A program made the position numbers and the translations under genes. Under the pieces are notes generated by a model, which saw only the letters and a list, made by a program, of their open reading frames with translations, made no database searches and was not told the origin of the DNA. Positions 34,259 to 42,669 of a stretch of 64,000 bases of DNA are shown here, piece by piece; the first letter of the stretch is position 1, and the number at the start of each line of letters is the position of its first letter. The stretch is from an uncultured Pelagibacteraceae bacterium (GTDB lineage Bacteria; Pseudomonadota; Alphaproteobacteria; Pelagibacterales; Pelagibacteraceae): contig CACAZL010000003.1 of the NCBI GenBank assembly GCA_902536925.1, positions 19,646 to 83,645 of the forward strand. The letters are read 5' to 3'.

Positions 34259-35044
34259 TTAGTGCATTCTCAAAGTATTGCCATCTACGGCGATTACTTG
34301 CCCAGATATTCTTGGAGCATCATTAGAAATTAAAAAGCTACAAATTTTTCCAATGTCGTCTTCGTATACCCAAGTATTCATTGATGTCATTGAAACAAAT
34401 TCTTTTTCTATTAATTTTTTTGAAACATTTAAAAATTTAGATTTATCTCTTATGACTCTTCCCATTCTATCTCCTTTAATTGTTCCTGGACAAATAGCAT
34501 TTACTCTAATTTTAAATTTTCCTAGTTCCATTGCCAATGTTTTAGTTATACCAACAACTGCCCACTTACTTGCACAGTAAGGAGATCTTAATGGAAATCC
34601 AAATATACCTGCGGTTGATGATAAATTTATTATTGCTCCGCCTTTATTTTTTTTAAGCATTGGAATTGAATACTTTGAAAAATAAAAATGGCTTATAACA
34701 TTTACCTTTAAAGTATTCTCCCAATCTTTACTTTTTAATTTTTCAAGTGTTCCAGTTGGCCCGGCAATTCCAACATTATTAATAAGAGCATCAATTTTTT
34801 TTGTTTTTTTTAATACTTTGGTAAAAAAATTCTTTACCTGGTTCTCGTCTGAGGCATCACATTGAAAAACAAATAATTTTTTATTATTTAGTTTATGCTT
34901 TTTGCATTTGTTAAGAAAAGTGGCATTGATATCACAAAGATATACTGTTGCACCTTTCTCTAAAAATATTTTTGCTGAACTCCAGCCTATCCCTGAACCT
35001 CCAGCAGATATAACTATTCTTTTGTTTTTTAAATCTATACTCAT
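34259..35044 (-). CDS. SDR-family NAD(P)-dependent oxidoreductase
   Basis: A 261-residue classical short-chain dehydrogenase. The cofactor motif is a shortened VISAGGSGIGWSSA, the structural NNVGIAG motif is present, and the catalytic Ser (INLSSTAG), Tyr and Lys (YCASK) are intact. PGTIKGDRM follows in the substrate loop. The N-terminal Arg of TGxxxGIG is replaced by AGGSGIG. It lies 4 bp after the ProV-like ATPase gene and is probably cotranscribed with it, so a quaternary-amine-related alcohol or hydroxyacid is plausible. Substrate is unknown. Confidence 0.85.
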   Translation of the reverse strand: MSIDLKNKRIVISAGGSGIGWSSAKIFLEKGATVYLCDINATFLNKCKKHKLNNKKLFVFQCDASDENQVKNFFTKVLKKTKKIDALINNVGIAGPTGTLEKLKSKDWENTLKVNVISHFYFSKYSIPMLKKNKGGAIINLSSTAGIFGFPLRSPYCASKWAVVGITKTLAMELGKFKIRVNAICPGTIKGDRMGRVIRDKSKFLNVSKKLIEKEFVSMTSMNTWVYEDDIGKICSFLISNDAPRISGQVIAVDGNTLRMH

Positions 35045-35048
35045 AATT

Positions 35049-36074
35049 TTAAGATTTACTCAAAGAGTGTTGTAGCTCTTTATTAGTGATATATCCTTTT
35101 ACATTTCCTTGTTTATCAACCACCTCGCAATTGGCATTATTACAAACAACTTGTGGCAAAAACTCCTCAATAAACTGGTCTTCATGTATTTTAATAAGAT
35201 TATTTTTTTCTTCATTAGTTGTTTCATTTATTGATTTCATTATAATTTTAGCTTTAATCACTTTTGCTCTATTTACATCCTTGACAAAAGCTTCAACATA
35301 ATCGTCAGCTGGATTCATAATAATATCTACAGGGGTTCCAACTTGAACAAGCTTTCCAGCATTAAGAATTCCAATGTGATCACCAAGCTTTAATGACTCA
35401 TCTAAGTCATGAGTAATAAATACAATAGTTTTTTTTAGTTCCGATTGAAGAGCTAGTAACTGTTTTTGCATATCACTTCTAATTAAAGGATCTAAAGCAG
35501 AAAAAGCTTCATCCATTAACATTATATCTGTATCAGTTGCCAATGCTCTTGCAAGTCCAACTCGTTGTTGCATACCTCCAGATAATTGATTTGGAAATTG
35601 ATTTTCAAAACCTGTTAATCCAACAGATTCAATTTTTTCCATAGAAACATTGTTTCTCTTTTCAAGTTCTACACCTTGCATTTCAAGTCCATATCCAACA
35701 TTTTGTAATACTGTTTTGTGAGGAAACAAACCGAACCTTTGAAAAACCATACTCATTTTATGTCGTCTAAAATCAATTAGCTCTTCTTTTTTAAGGCTCA
35801 TTACATTAGTTCCTTCAATTAGGATTTCTCCATCAGTTGGGTCTATTAATCTATTTAAATGTCTTATGAGAGTTGATTTACCTGATCCCGATAAACCCAT
35901 ACAAACAAATGTTTCACCCTCATTAATTTTTAGAGTTACATTGTCTAGTCCAACTGTATGACCTGTTTTTTCTAAAATTTCTTCTTTACTTGAACCATCT
36001 TTAACCATCTGCAAAACACTGGATGGTTTTGAACCAAATATTTTAAATACATTATTTATTTCAATTTTAGACAT
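35049..36074 (-). CDS. glycine betaine/carnitine ABC transporter ATPase (ProV/OpuAA-like)
   Basis: A 341-residue ATPase of the ProV subfamily. The N-terminal KIFGSKP and EEILEKTGHTVGLDNV are specific to ProV-type proteins; Walker A is GLSGSGKST, the signature LSGGMQQRVGLARAL, Walker B IMLMDEAFSALDP and the H-loop FITHD. The C-terminal ~100 residues are a degenerate regulatory region in place of a clear CBS pair. A second ProV-like ATPase is encoded at 40659-41705. Which of the two drives the single fused permease is unclear. It is divergent from the gamma-butyrobetaine hydroxylase-like gene. Confidence 0.88.
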   Translation of the reverse strand: MSKIEINNVFKIFGSKPSSVLQMVKDGSSKEEILEKTGHTVGLDNVTLKINEGETFVCMGLSGSGKSTLIRHLNRLIDPTDGEILIEGTNVMSLKKEELIDFRRHKMSMVFQRFGLFPHKTVLQNVGYGLEMQGVELEKRNNVSMEKIESVGLTGFENQFPNQLSGGMQQRVGLARALATDTDIMLMDEAFSALDPLIRSDMQKQLLALQSELKKTIVFITHDLDESLKLGDHIGILNAGKLVQVGTPVDIIMNPADDYVEAFVKDVNRAKVIKAKIIMKSINETTNEEKNNLIKIHEDQFIEEFLPQVVCNNANCEVVDKQGNVKGYITNKELQHSLSKS

Positions 36075-36177
36075 TCAAACAATCTTATTTGTTATCTTAA
36101 CAAATTACTTAACGCTAATAAATCTCTCAAAAAATATTAAGTCAACTATTAATTGAATTGAAATGTGAATTATTTTA

Positions 36178-36183
36178 TATAAT
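36178..36183 (+). promoter_or_regulatory. consensus -10 box (TATAAT) 8 nt before GBBH-like gene
   Basis: A perfect TATAAT ends 8 nt before the ATG at 36192, implying a 1-2 nt leader. A possible -35 (TTGAAT, 36153-36158) has a 19-nt spacer. No Shine-Dalgarno sequence is present. Confidence 0.5.
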
Positions 36184-36191
36184 CATTAATT

Positions 36192-37316
36192 ATGCATTCA
36201 ATTTCAAAAATTTCAAAAAATGGGTCTTATCTTCAAGTAATTTGGGATGATGGGAAAGAAAGTAAATTTAATTATATGTGGCTTAGGGATAATTGCCCAA
36301 CAGCACATGATAAAGATTCTAGGCATCGAATGTTTAATATTTTAGATGTATCAGAAAATATAAACCCAAAAAAATATAATCTTAATAATGATGGTAAATT
36401 AGAAATAGAGTGGAGTGAGGGAAATCATGTAAGTCATTATGATATTAATTGGCTTAGAGAAAATTGTTACACAATAAAAAATAATGAAGAATACAAATCA
36501 CCTTATCAATTGTGGGATGGCAAATTAGAAAAAAATATTGATAGTATATATATAGATCATAATGAAATAATATCTTCTGAAGAGGGATTAATTAAATGGT
36601 TAGAGCTTCTTCACTATAAAGGAATAGCTATAGTTTATAATGCTCCAGTAGAAAAAAATTCTGCATTTCCTGTTTTAAATAGAATTAGTCACACAAGAGA
36701 GACATTTTTTAAAACACCTTTTGAAGTTATAAATATACCAAAACCAAATAACTCAGCTTATACAGCTCATGCACTTCAAAATCATATGGATTTACCATGG
36801 TTTGAGAATCCTCCTGGGTATCAATTTTTACATTGTTTAGTTAATTCAGCAAAAGGGGGCGACTCATCAGCAGTAGATGCATTTGCAGTAGCAGAATATT
36901 TAAAGAAAAATGATAAAGATACTTTTGATACGCTAACAAAAATTCCTTTAAAGTTTAGAGACAAAGATTACACACAAGAAGCTCATAGAAGTTTTTATGG
37001 TACTGCAATAAGTCTAACAAAAGATGGCGATTATAATGATGTTAGATTTAGCACTGCAACAATGGATGCTTTAGATTGTCACCCGGATCAAATGGATAAA
37101 GTTTATAAATCACATCATAAATTTGGAAAACTTTTACACGATGACAAATTTCAAATAAAATTTAGACTAAAACCTGGAGATATATATACATTCAATAATA
37201 GAAGAGTGCTTCATGGAAGAACTGAATTTGATCCAAATTCTGGACACAGACACCTGCAAGGTTATTACATGGATAGAGATGAAATTGTGGGTAGATTAAA
37301 TTATCTTAAGAAATAA
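36192..37316 (+). CDS. gamma-butyrobetaine hydroxylase-like Fe(II)/2-oxoglutarate dioxygenase
   Basis: A 374-residue protein with the two-domain layout of gamma-butyrobetaine/trimethyllysine hydroxylases. An N-terminal GBBH-like domain has FNYMWLRDNCPTAHD and a second WLRENC repeat. The C-terminal TauD-like domain has facial-triad residues H198 and D200 (NHMDLPWFENPPGYQFLHC) and H341 (NNRRVLHGR). It would hydroxylate gamma-butyrobetaine to L-carnitine, the substrate of the carnitine dehydrogenase at 32903-33844. TmpA, which hydroxylates trimethylaminoethylphosphonate, belongs to the same family and is a real alternative because a TmpB-like gene lies nearby. It is monocistronic, with a terminator directly after it. 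Confidence 0.8.
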   Translation: MHSISKISKNGSYLQVIWDDGKESKFNYMWLRDNCPTAHDKDSRHRMFNILDVSENINPKKYNLNNDGKLEIEWSEGNHVSHYDINWLRENCYTIKNNEEYKSPYQLWDGKLEKNIDSIYIDHNEIISSEEGLIKWLELLHYKGIAIVYNAPVEKNSAFPVLNRISHTRETFFKTPFEVINIPKPNNSAYTAHALQNHMDLPWFENPPGYQFLHCLVNSAKGGDSSAVDAFAVAEYLKKNDKDTFDTLTKIPLKFRDKDYTQEAHRSFYGTAISLTKDGDYNDVRFSTATMDALDCHPDQMDKVYKSHHKFGKLLHDDKFQIKFRLKPGDIYTFNNRRVLHGRTEFDPNSGHRHLQGYYMDRDEIVGRLNYLKK

Positions 37317-37317
37317 A

Positions 37318-37348
37318 AAAAGGGCTTTGAAAATATCAAAGCCCTTTT
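37318..37348. terminator. bidirectional intrinsic terminator
   Basis: AAAAGGGCTTTGA (37318-37330) pairs perfectly with TCAAAGCCCTTTT (37336-37348) around a 5-nt loop, with A and T runs on the two sides. It separates the GBBH-like gene from the convergent binding-protein gene and can stop both. Confidence 0.92.
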
Positions 37349-37369
37349 ATCTAATTTATTTTAAAGTTA

Positions 37370-38374
37370 TTATGGAAGCCAACTTTTCCATTTATCTGGA
37401 TTATTGTCTAACCACTCATTAACAACTTCTTTAACATCTCTTCCATTTTGATCAACTTCAACTAACATTTTAGCTTGGTCGATATTTTGTAAAGACATTT
37501 TTTCAAAGAACTTCTTAGCATCAGCATGTTCAGCGCTAGCAAAAGTAGCTGGGTTTCCATAGTTCATAGTGTAATCTTTAGCCCAACCAGTTGCTGGCCA
37601 TGCAGCAGTTCCACAATCTTTCCAGTTATTTGCTTCAGTGAAGCTGTCACAAACTTTGTGATCTGGAAGTTTTACACCAACCATATCATAAGCACCAAAA
37701 AACCAATGTGGCGACCATAGATAAAGTAGGAATGGTTCTTTTCGCATGTAAGCAGCTTTTGCTTCTGCGATAGCAGCTGCTTCTGTTCCAAGTTCATCAG
37801 CTTGGAAGTCTATTCCTAAAAGATCAAGTCTTTTTTGGTCATGACAGTTCCAACCTGCAACTGGACATCCAATAAGTCTACCTCTATTACCACTTTCAAT
37901 TGTTGCAAATTTTGCTTTGTGTTTATTTAAGTCTTTCCAAGTTTTAATACCTAGTTCTTCAGCAGCGTATCTTGGTATCCAGTAGTCTGACATACCGATT
38001 ATTCCTGCTGTTCCAAGTAAGTCTACACTTCCATCACCACTGTATGTACCAACGACTTTACCCTCGTATATTAAGTCCTCATTTAACATAACAGTGTCAG
38101 CTTCTGCGTAACTTGGCCAACTTTCGCAAGCGAAGTCTAGCTCACCTGCAGCGATTGCTTCCCATAAACCAGTTCCTGAAGGAAATACAGTTTGTTTAAT
38201 TTTGTATCCCATTTCTCTTTCAAGAATTGCTACGGCAACTTCGCAAGTAATTATCCCACCAGTCCAATCTGCTATAGCTGCATGAAGTCTTTTGGCTGCA
38301 TTGGCTTGACCAAAGCTTCCAATTAACAGAGCTACAGAAAGAATTAGTGCTGATATCTTTTTTGATAACTTCAT
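37370..38374 (-). CDS. glycine betaine/carnitine-type ABC substrate-binding protein
   Basis: A 334-residue OpuAC/ProX-family periplasmic-binding protein with a signal peptide (cleavage near ANA|AK). Mature features are IADWTGGIITCEVAVAILE and ELDFACESWPSYAE, rich in the aromatic residues that form the quaternary-ammonium cage. Four Cys may form disulfides. A GAGAGGA ribosome site and an own promoter (TTTACA, 18-nt spacer, TAAAAT) precede it, so it is expressed separately from the permease upstream. Glycine betaine, carnitine or gamma-butyrobetaine are candidate ligands given the neighbouring enzymes. Confidence 0.9.
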   Translation of the reverse strand: MKLSKKISALILSVALLIGSFGQANAAKRLHAAIADWTGGIITCEVAVAILEREMGYKIKQTVFPSGTGLWEAIAAGELDFACESWPSYAEADTVMLNEDLIYEGKVVGTYSGDGSVDLLGTAGIIGMSDYWIPRYAAEELGIKTWKDLNKHKAKFATIESGNRGRLIGCPVAGWNCHDQKRLDLLGIDFQADELGTEAAAIAEAKAAYMRKEPFLLYLWSPHWFFGAYDMVGVKLPDHKVCDSFTEANNWKDCGTAAWPATGWAKDYTMNYGNPATFASAEHADAKKFFEKMSLQNIDQAKMLVEVDQNGRDVKEVVNEWLDNNPDKWKSWLP

Positions 38375-38407
38375 TTATTTCCTCTCTTTTTAATTAATTA
38401 AAAATGC

Positions 38408-38437
38408 ATTTTAGATCAAAATGTATAAGTATGTAAA
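38408..38437 (-). promoter_or_regulatory. promoter of the betaine-type binding-protein gene
   Basis: On the minus strand TTTACA (38437-38432) and TAAAAT (38413-38408) are separated by 18 nt. The predicted start near 38401 gives a leader of about 27 nt holding a GAGAGGA ribosome site. An 18-bp palindrome lies just upstream of the -35. Confidence 0.5.
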
Positions 38438-38441
38438 CCAC

Positions 38442-38459
38442 ACAAATAGTACTATTTGT
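38442..38459. promoter_or_regulatory. perfect 18-bp palindrome, candidate operator
   Basis: ACAAATAGTACTATTTGT is a perfect palindrome centred at 38450/38451. It lies between the permease stop (1 bp away) and the -35 box of the binding-protein gene (4 bp away). Without a T run it is a poor terminator; the position suits a dimeric regulator or an mRNA 3' stabilising stem. Confidence 0.45.
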
Positions 38460-38460
38460 C

Positions 38461-40581
38461 TTAATTTATTAAGCCTAAAGCTTCTCTTTGTTTCTTAGTC
38501 CACGCAAGTGTAATTCTATCAATAATAATAGCTAACAATACAATTCCAATACCAGCTGCCAATCCTCTTCCAGTGTCGGATCTCGCAAGACCATTAAATA
38601 CCTCTAAACCCAAGCCCTTACCACCAATAAGCGGTGTAACTATTTGCATAGCAAAAGCCATAATTACAGTCTGATTAAATCCAATAACTAAACTTGGAAT
38701 AGCTAATGGGAATTTAACTTTATTTAATGTTTGAATAAGTGTTCCACCAAATGATCTCGATACTTCTGAGTAAGTACCAGAAACCTGTGTTAAACCTAGT
38801 GATGTTAATCGAATTATTGGTGGAATTGAATATATTACTGTAGCAATGACAGCTGACACTGTTCCGCCACCAAAAAACATTAAAACAGGAATTAAATAAC
38901 AAAAATAAGGAAGTGTTTGCATTGCATCCAACACTACGTTCTGAATATTTCTAAATCTTTCATTGTAAGATGCAATTATTCCAAGAGGAACTCCTATAAC
39001 AAAACACAGCACAACAGAAACAAGCACTGAAGATAAAGTTATCATTGATTGAGTCCATATTCCACATGCACCAATAAATAGAAGAAGAACTGCAGTAATT
39101 ATTGCAAATCTTATTCCAACAGTTACATATCCTAAAGCTGAAAATACTGCTAATGTATACCACCAAGGTATTTGAGTTAGAAAAACATCTAAAGGTCTTA
39201 ACAAATTTAAATAAACAAAAGCTCTTAAACCTTTTGCAAAAGAAATAAATCCAGGATTTACAGTCAGGCTTTCCACTGCGTTACTAATTGGTTGTCGTAT
39301 TGATAATTTCCATTCCTTTGGAAATGTTCCTATTTCTAAAAAGTAATTATCTATAAATGCAATTAGAAATAAAACTAGAAAATATGGAATAACATAATAT
39401 CTTTTGCTAATGAATTCACCGATGTTTTCTCCCGTAGATTTATTAAAAATTGAAACTAAGACTCTAAATACTGTTGCTATAGCAGATGTAACTATTTGAC
39501 ATATGATTTTTAAAATCTTATTTCCAAAACTTAATGGAGTTTCTAAAATTTTTGCGATTTGATATTTTTCCCAACTTTGAGGAAGTAAATAAAATCTTTG
39601 AACATCTGAAGGAAGTCTTTCTTTATCTTTACTAAACGCTAAACTAAATCTATCAAACATTATCGCCATGAATAAAATACATAGCCCACCTTCCATTGCC
39701 CAGCCAACATCCAATCTTCTTATTGCTTGCCAAACTTGACCACCAATACCTTCAGCACCTATAAAACATGCAAGAACAACTAATGCCAATGCCATCATTA
39801 TTACTTGGTTAATACCCATCATTATACTTGGTAAAGATAATGGAATTTTAATTTTAAATAACAACTGAAGTTTACTTGAACCAAAGGAAGTGGCAGACTC
39901 TATAGTTTGAGCTGGCACTTGTCTTATGCCAGTATTCGTCAATCTTATTATTGGAGGCATCGCATATATCATGGTAGCCAATATCGCTGGCGCACCTCCT
40001 ATCCCAAAAAAAAATAATGCTGGGAACAAATATACAAATGCTGGCATGACTTGCATAGTATCTAAGACTGGCTTCATGAAATTTTCAAATCTATTACTTT
40101 GTGAACACAAGACACCCAGTATAAACCCAAAAAATACACATAATAAAACTGATAAACCCATCAATGCTACTGTTTGCAAGGATGGTTCCCACATTCCTGT
40201 TGCTCCCCAAAAATAAACTACAAAAGATGAGTAAATTCCCAATCGCAAACCACCTGCAATTATGCAGGGTATTACAATTATTGCTGCAATTAAAATCCAA
40301 GGAGATTCAAGCAAAAAGTCTTCTAAAAAATAATAAGTTTCTTTTATATAGCTTGCTATAATTTTAGTGACCCATCTATAATTTTTTTTTAAATAATCTT
40401 CTCCGTCATTCACCCAAGCTGTAAATGTAAATTTATCAGTGACTTCTTTAGGAAATTTTGAAGGCCCTTCACTTTGAGTAGATAGCCAAAGTGCTACCAA
40501 AAAAACAACTCCAATAATTACATAAGTTATTATGTTTTTTGATTGATTTGATTTATCTATTAAATCAGTTCTAGTAGCCAT
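38461..40581 (-). CDS. fused double-domain glycine betaine-type ABC permease
   Basis: A 706-residue membrane protein with two complete ProW-like permease domains. Each contains a coupling EAA-type loop: ESATSFGSSKLQLLFKIKIP in the first half and EVSRSFGGTLIQTLNKVKFP in the second. The repeated halves (SVLLCVFFGFILGVL and SVLVSVVLCFVIGVPLGI) show internal duplication. Most ProW proteins have one such domain and homodimerise; here both are on one chain, so a single copy can form the pore. It is divergent from the second ProV-like ATPase gene and upstream of the binding-protein gene. Confidence 0.9.
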   Translation of the reverse strand: MATRTDLIDKSNQSKNIITYVIIGVVFLVALWLSTQSEGPSKFPKEVTDKFTFTAWVNDGEDYLKKNYRWVTKIIASYIKETYYFLEDFLLESPWILIAAIIVIPCIIAGGLRLGIYSSFVVYFWGATGMWEPSLQTVALMGLSVLLCVFFGFILGVLCSQSNRFENFMKPVLDTMQVMPAFVYLFPALFFFGIGGAPAILATMIYAMPPIIRLTNTGIRQVPAQTIESATSFGSSKLQLLFKIKIPLSLPSIMMGINQVIMMALALVVLACFIGAEGIGGQVWQAIRRLDVGWAMEGGLCILFMAIMFDRFSLAFSKDKERLPSDVQRFYLLPQSWEKYQIAKILETPLSFGNKILKIICQIVTSAIATVFRVLVSIFNKSTGENIGEFISKRYYVIPYFLVLFLIAFIDNYFLEIGTFPKEWKLSIRQPISNAVESLTVNPGFISFAKGLRAFVYLNLLRPLDVFLTQIPWWYTLAVFSALGYVTVGIRFAIITAVLLLFIGACGIWTQSMITLSSVLVSVVLCFVIGVPLGIIASYNERFRNIQNVVLDAMQTLPYFCYLIPVLMFFGGGTVSAVIATVIYSIPPIIRLTSLGLTQVSGTYSEVSRSFGGTLIQTLNKVKFPLAIPSLVIGFNQTVIMAFAMQIVTPLIGGKGLGLEVFNGLARSDTGRGLAAGIGIVLLAIIIDRITLAWTKKQREALGLIN

Positions 40582-40658
40582 GTTCGCAAGTTAAAATAAA
40601 TAATTTTACATTTAAAGTAAAATATTGTCTATTTTTAGGGTAATATTATTTATTAAAA

Positions 40659-41705
40659 ATGGCTGTAGAACAAAAAATTACTTGTACAAATATATGGAAA
40701 TTATTTGGACCAGACGAAAAAAGAATTATTAAAAACCTTGATAAAAATTTAAGTATTAAGGAAGTTCAAGAAAAGACCGGACATGTTGTTGCTGTTAAAG
40801 ATGTCAGTTTCTCAATTCAAAAAGGTGAAACATTTGTAGTAATGGGATTATCTGGTAGTGGAAAATCAACATTAGTGAGATGTATTTCGAGATTGATTGA
40901 ACCAACAGCTGGCATTGTGAAAATGGATGATGTTGAAGTTACAAAAATGAGCGCAAGTGAATTATTAGAATTAAGAAGAAATAAAATGAGCATGGTTTTC
41001 CAACATTTTGGTTTATTTCCTCATAGAACAGTCTTAGAAAATATTGGTTATGGATTAGAAGTAAGGGGAACAAAAAAAGATATAAGAACAGAAAAGTCAA
41101 TGGAAGTTTTAAAAATGGTTGGCTTAGATGGTTGGCATAATAATTATCCAAGAGAATTATCTGGAGGTATGCAGCAAAGGGTAGGACTTGCAAGAGCGTT
41201 AGCTGTGGACCCTGAAATATTAATCTTTGATGAACCTTTTTCAGCTTTGGATCCTTTGATTAGAAGAGAAATGCAAGATGAGCTTTTAAAGATCCAAGAA
41301 AAGCTTCAAAAAACTATGGTATTTATAACTCACGACTTTTTAGAGGCAATTAAAATGGGAGACCACATTGCAATTATGAAAGATGGAGAAGTTTCACAAG
41401 TTGGCACACCTGAAGAAATTGTATCTAATCCAAAAGATCAATATGTTAAAGATTTTTGTGAAGATGTTCCTAAATATAAAGTATTGAGTGCAGGCAAAGT
41501 CATGAGAACAGAATGCTGCAATGAAACAAAAAATTTATTTGAGAATGGAAAAGACAATATTTTAGATAATTCTAAAATTGAAAATTTAATAGATAGGCTT
41601 ATTGATAATGATAAAACTTATCCAGTAGTTTGTAACGAAAGTGGAAAGCTATTAGGTGAAATAGATAGAGTAATAGTCATGAAATCTATGAGATCAAATC
41701 AATAA
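40659..41705 (+). CDS. second glycine betaine-type ABC transporter ATPase (ProV-like)
   Basis: A 348-residue ATPase with the ProV N-terminal motif NIWKLFGPDEKR, EVQEKTGHVVAVKDV, Walker A GLSGSGKST, signature LSGGMQQRVGLARAL, Walker B ILIFDEPFSALDP and H-loop FITHDF. The C-terminal part (after residue ~265) resembles one degenerate CBS-like module. It lies back to back with the fused permease gene. It is clearly paralogous to the ATPase at 35049-36074 but well diverged. Its 3' end overlaps the convergent DMT gene by 7 bp. Confidence 0.9.
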   Translation: MAVEQKITCTNIWKLFGPDEKRIIKNLDKNLSIKEVQEKTGHVVAVKDVSFSIQKGETFVVMGLSGSGKSTLVRCISRLIEPTAGIVKMDDVEVTKMSASELLELRRNKMSMVFQHFGLFPHRTVLENIGYGLEVRGTKKDIRTEKSMEVLKMVGLDGWHNNYPRELSGGMQQRVGLARALAVDPEILIFDEPFSALDPLIRREMQDELLKIQEKLQKTMVFITHDFLEAIKMGDHIAIMKDGEVSQVGTPEEIVSNPKDQYVKDFCEDVPKYKVLSAGKVMRTECCNETKNLFENGKDNILDNSKIENLIDRLIDNDKTYPVVCNESGKLLGEIDRVIVMKSMRSNQ

Positions 41706-42631
41706 ATTTGCTTATTACCTTCTATCGATTTATTCTTAATATTATCTCTCCATATAATAATCATACCAGCAAAAATAATTACTATTACTCCAGGAAATAA
41801 CTGGCTCCATGGAGCTTCATTAAAGAAAATCCAACCAAGAATAAAAGATGACGGTATACCAAGATACTCAAATGAAGCTATTTTACTTGCTGAAATTAAA
41901 CGATAAGAATAAATAAACAATATTGCTGCTGTACCACCCAAAACTCCAGTCATTGTCATCAAAATAAAATCTTTAAAATTTTTAATTTCAACATGTCCTG
42001 TAGTTACAAAAAATAATATTAAACCACCAATGACATTAAATATTAAAGTATATAACTGAATTTTAGCAGTTGAATGATTACCTTGAATGAATTTTAAAAT
42101 TATGACAGTGAAAGCCCATGCTATAGCGGTAAGAATTGGAAAAATTGAGTACAAACTAAAAATTTCACTTGTTGGTTTCATTATCATAACTACACCAACA
42201 AAACCAATTATAACTGCTGACCATCTATAAATACCAATTTTTTCACTCAATAAAATTATTGATAGTATTACTATGAAGAAAGGCGACGAGAAGGTTAACG
42301 TCATAGCTGTTGCAAATTCCAGATTTACTACTGAGATGAAAATGAACACATTCATAGAAAGAAAACATATTCCTCTCAAGCAACTCAATATCAAAAACTT
42401 ATTTCCTATGTTTTTAAATATTGTTGAAAATTCATTTGTGAATAAGATCAATAATAGCAAAGGTATAATTGCTGCTACATTTCTAAATAAAGTTAATTGA
42501 ATTATTGAGTATTCATCACCTAAAAATTTAATAATAACCATGTAAAGATCTATACACAAAATTGCCAAGAGCATTGTAGCAATAGCTAAATATGTTTTTT
42601 TTAGATCTGTTTTTTCGGATGAAATTTTCAT
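41699..42631 (-). CDS. EamA/DMT-family permease
   Basis: A 310-residue membrane protein with about ten hydrophobic segments. LFRNVAAIIPLLLLILF and FATAMTLTFSSPFFIVILSIILLSE are typical of the RhaT/RarD-like DMT group, and GIYRWSAVIIGFVGVVMIMKP closes the first repeat. The substrate is unknown. It is convergent and overlapping with the ATPase gene and divergent from the Fe-alcohol dehydrogenase, with only 38 bp between. Confidence 0.85.
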   Translation of the reverse strand: MKISSEKTDLKKTYLAIATMLLAILCIDLYMVIIKFLGDEYSIIQLTLFRNVAAIIPLLLLILFTNEFSTIFKNIGNKFLILSCLRGICFLSMNVFIFISVVNLEFATAMTLTFSSPFFIVILSIILLSEKIGIYRWSAVIIGFVGVVMIMKPTSEIFSLYSIFPILTAIAWAFTVIILKFIQGNHSTAKIQLYTLIFNVIGGLILFFVTTGHVEIKNFKDFILMTMTGVLGGTAAILFIYSYRLISASKIASFEYLGIPSSFILGWIFFNEAPWSQLFPGVIVIIFAGMIIIWRDNIKNKSIEGNKQIY

Positions 42632-42669
42632 TTAATAATATTGAAATTAGTATAAGTTTTTAAAATATT

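Noticed and set aside
39926..40361. Plus-strand frames inside the fused permease
   Set aside because: The minus-strand permease explains the region fully; the frames lack start signals and homology.
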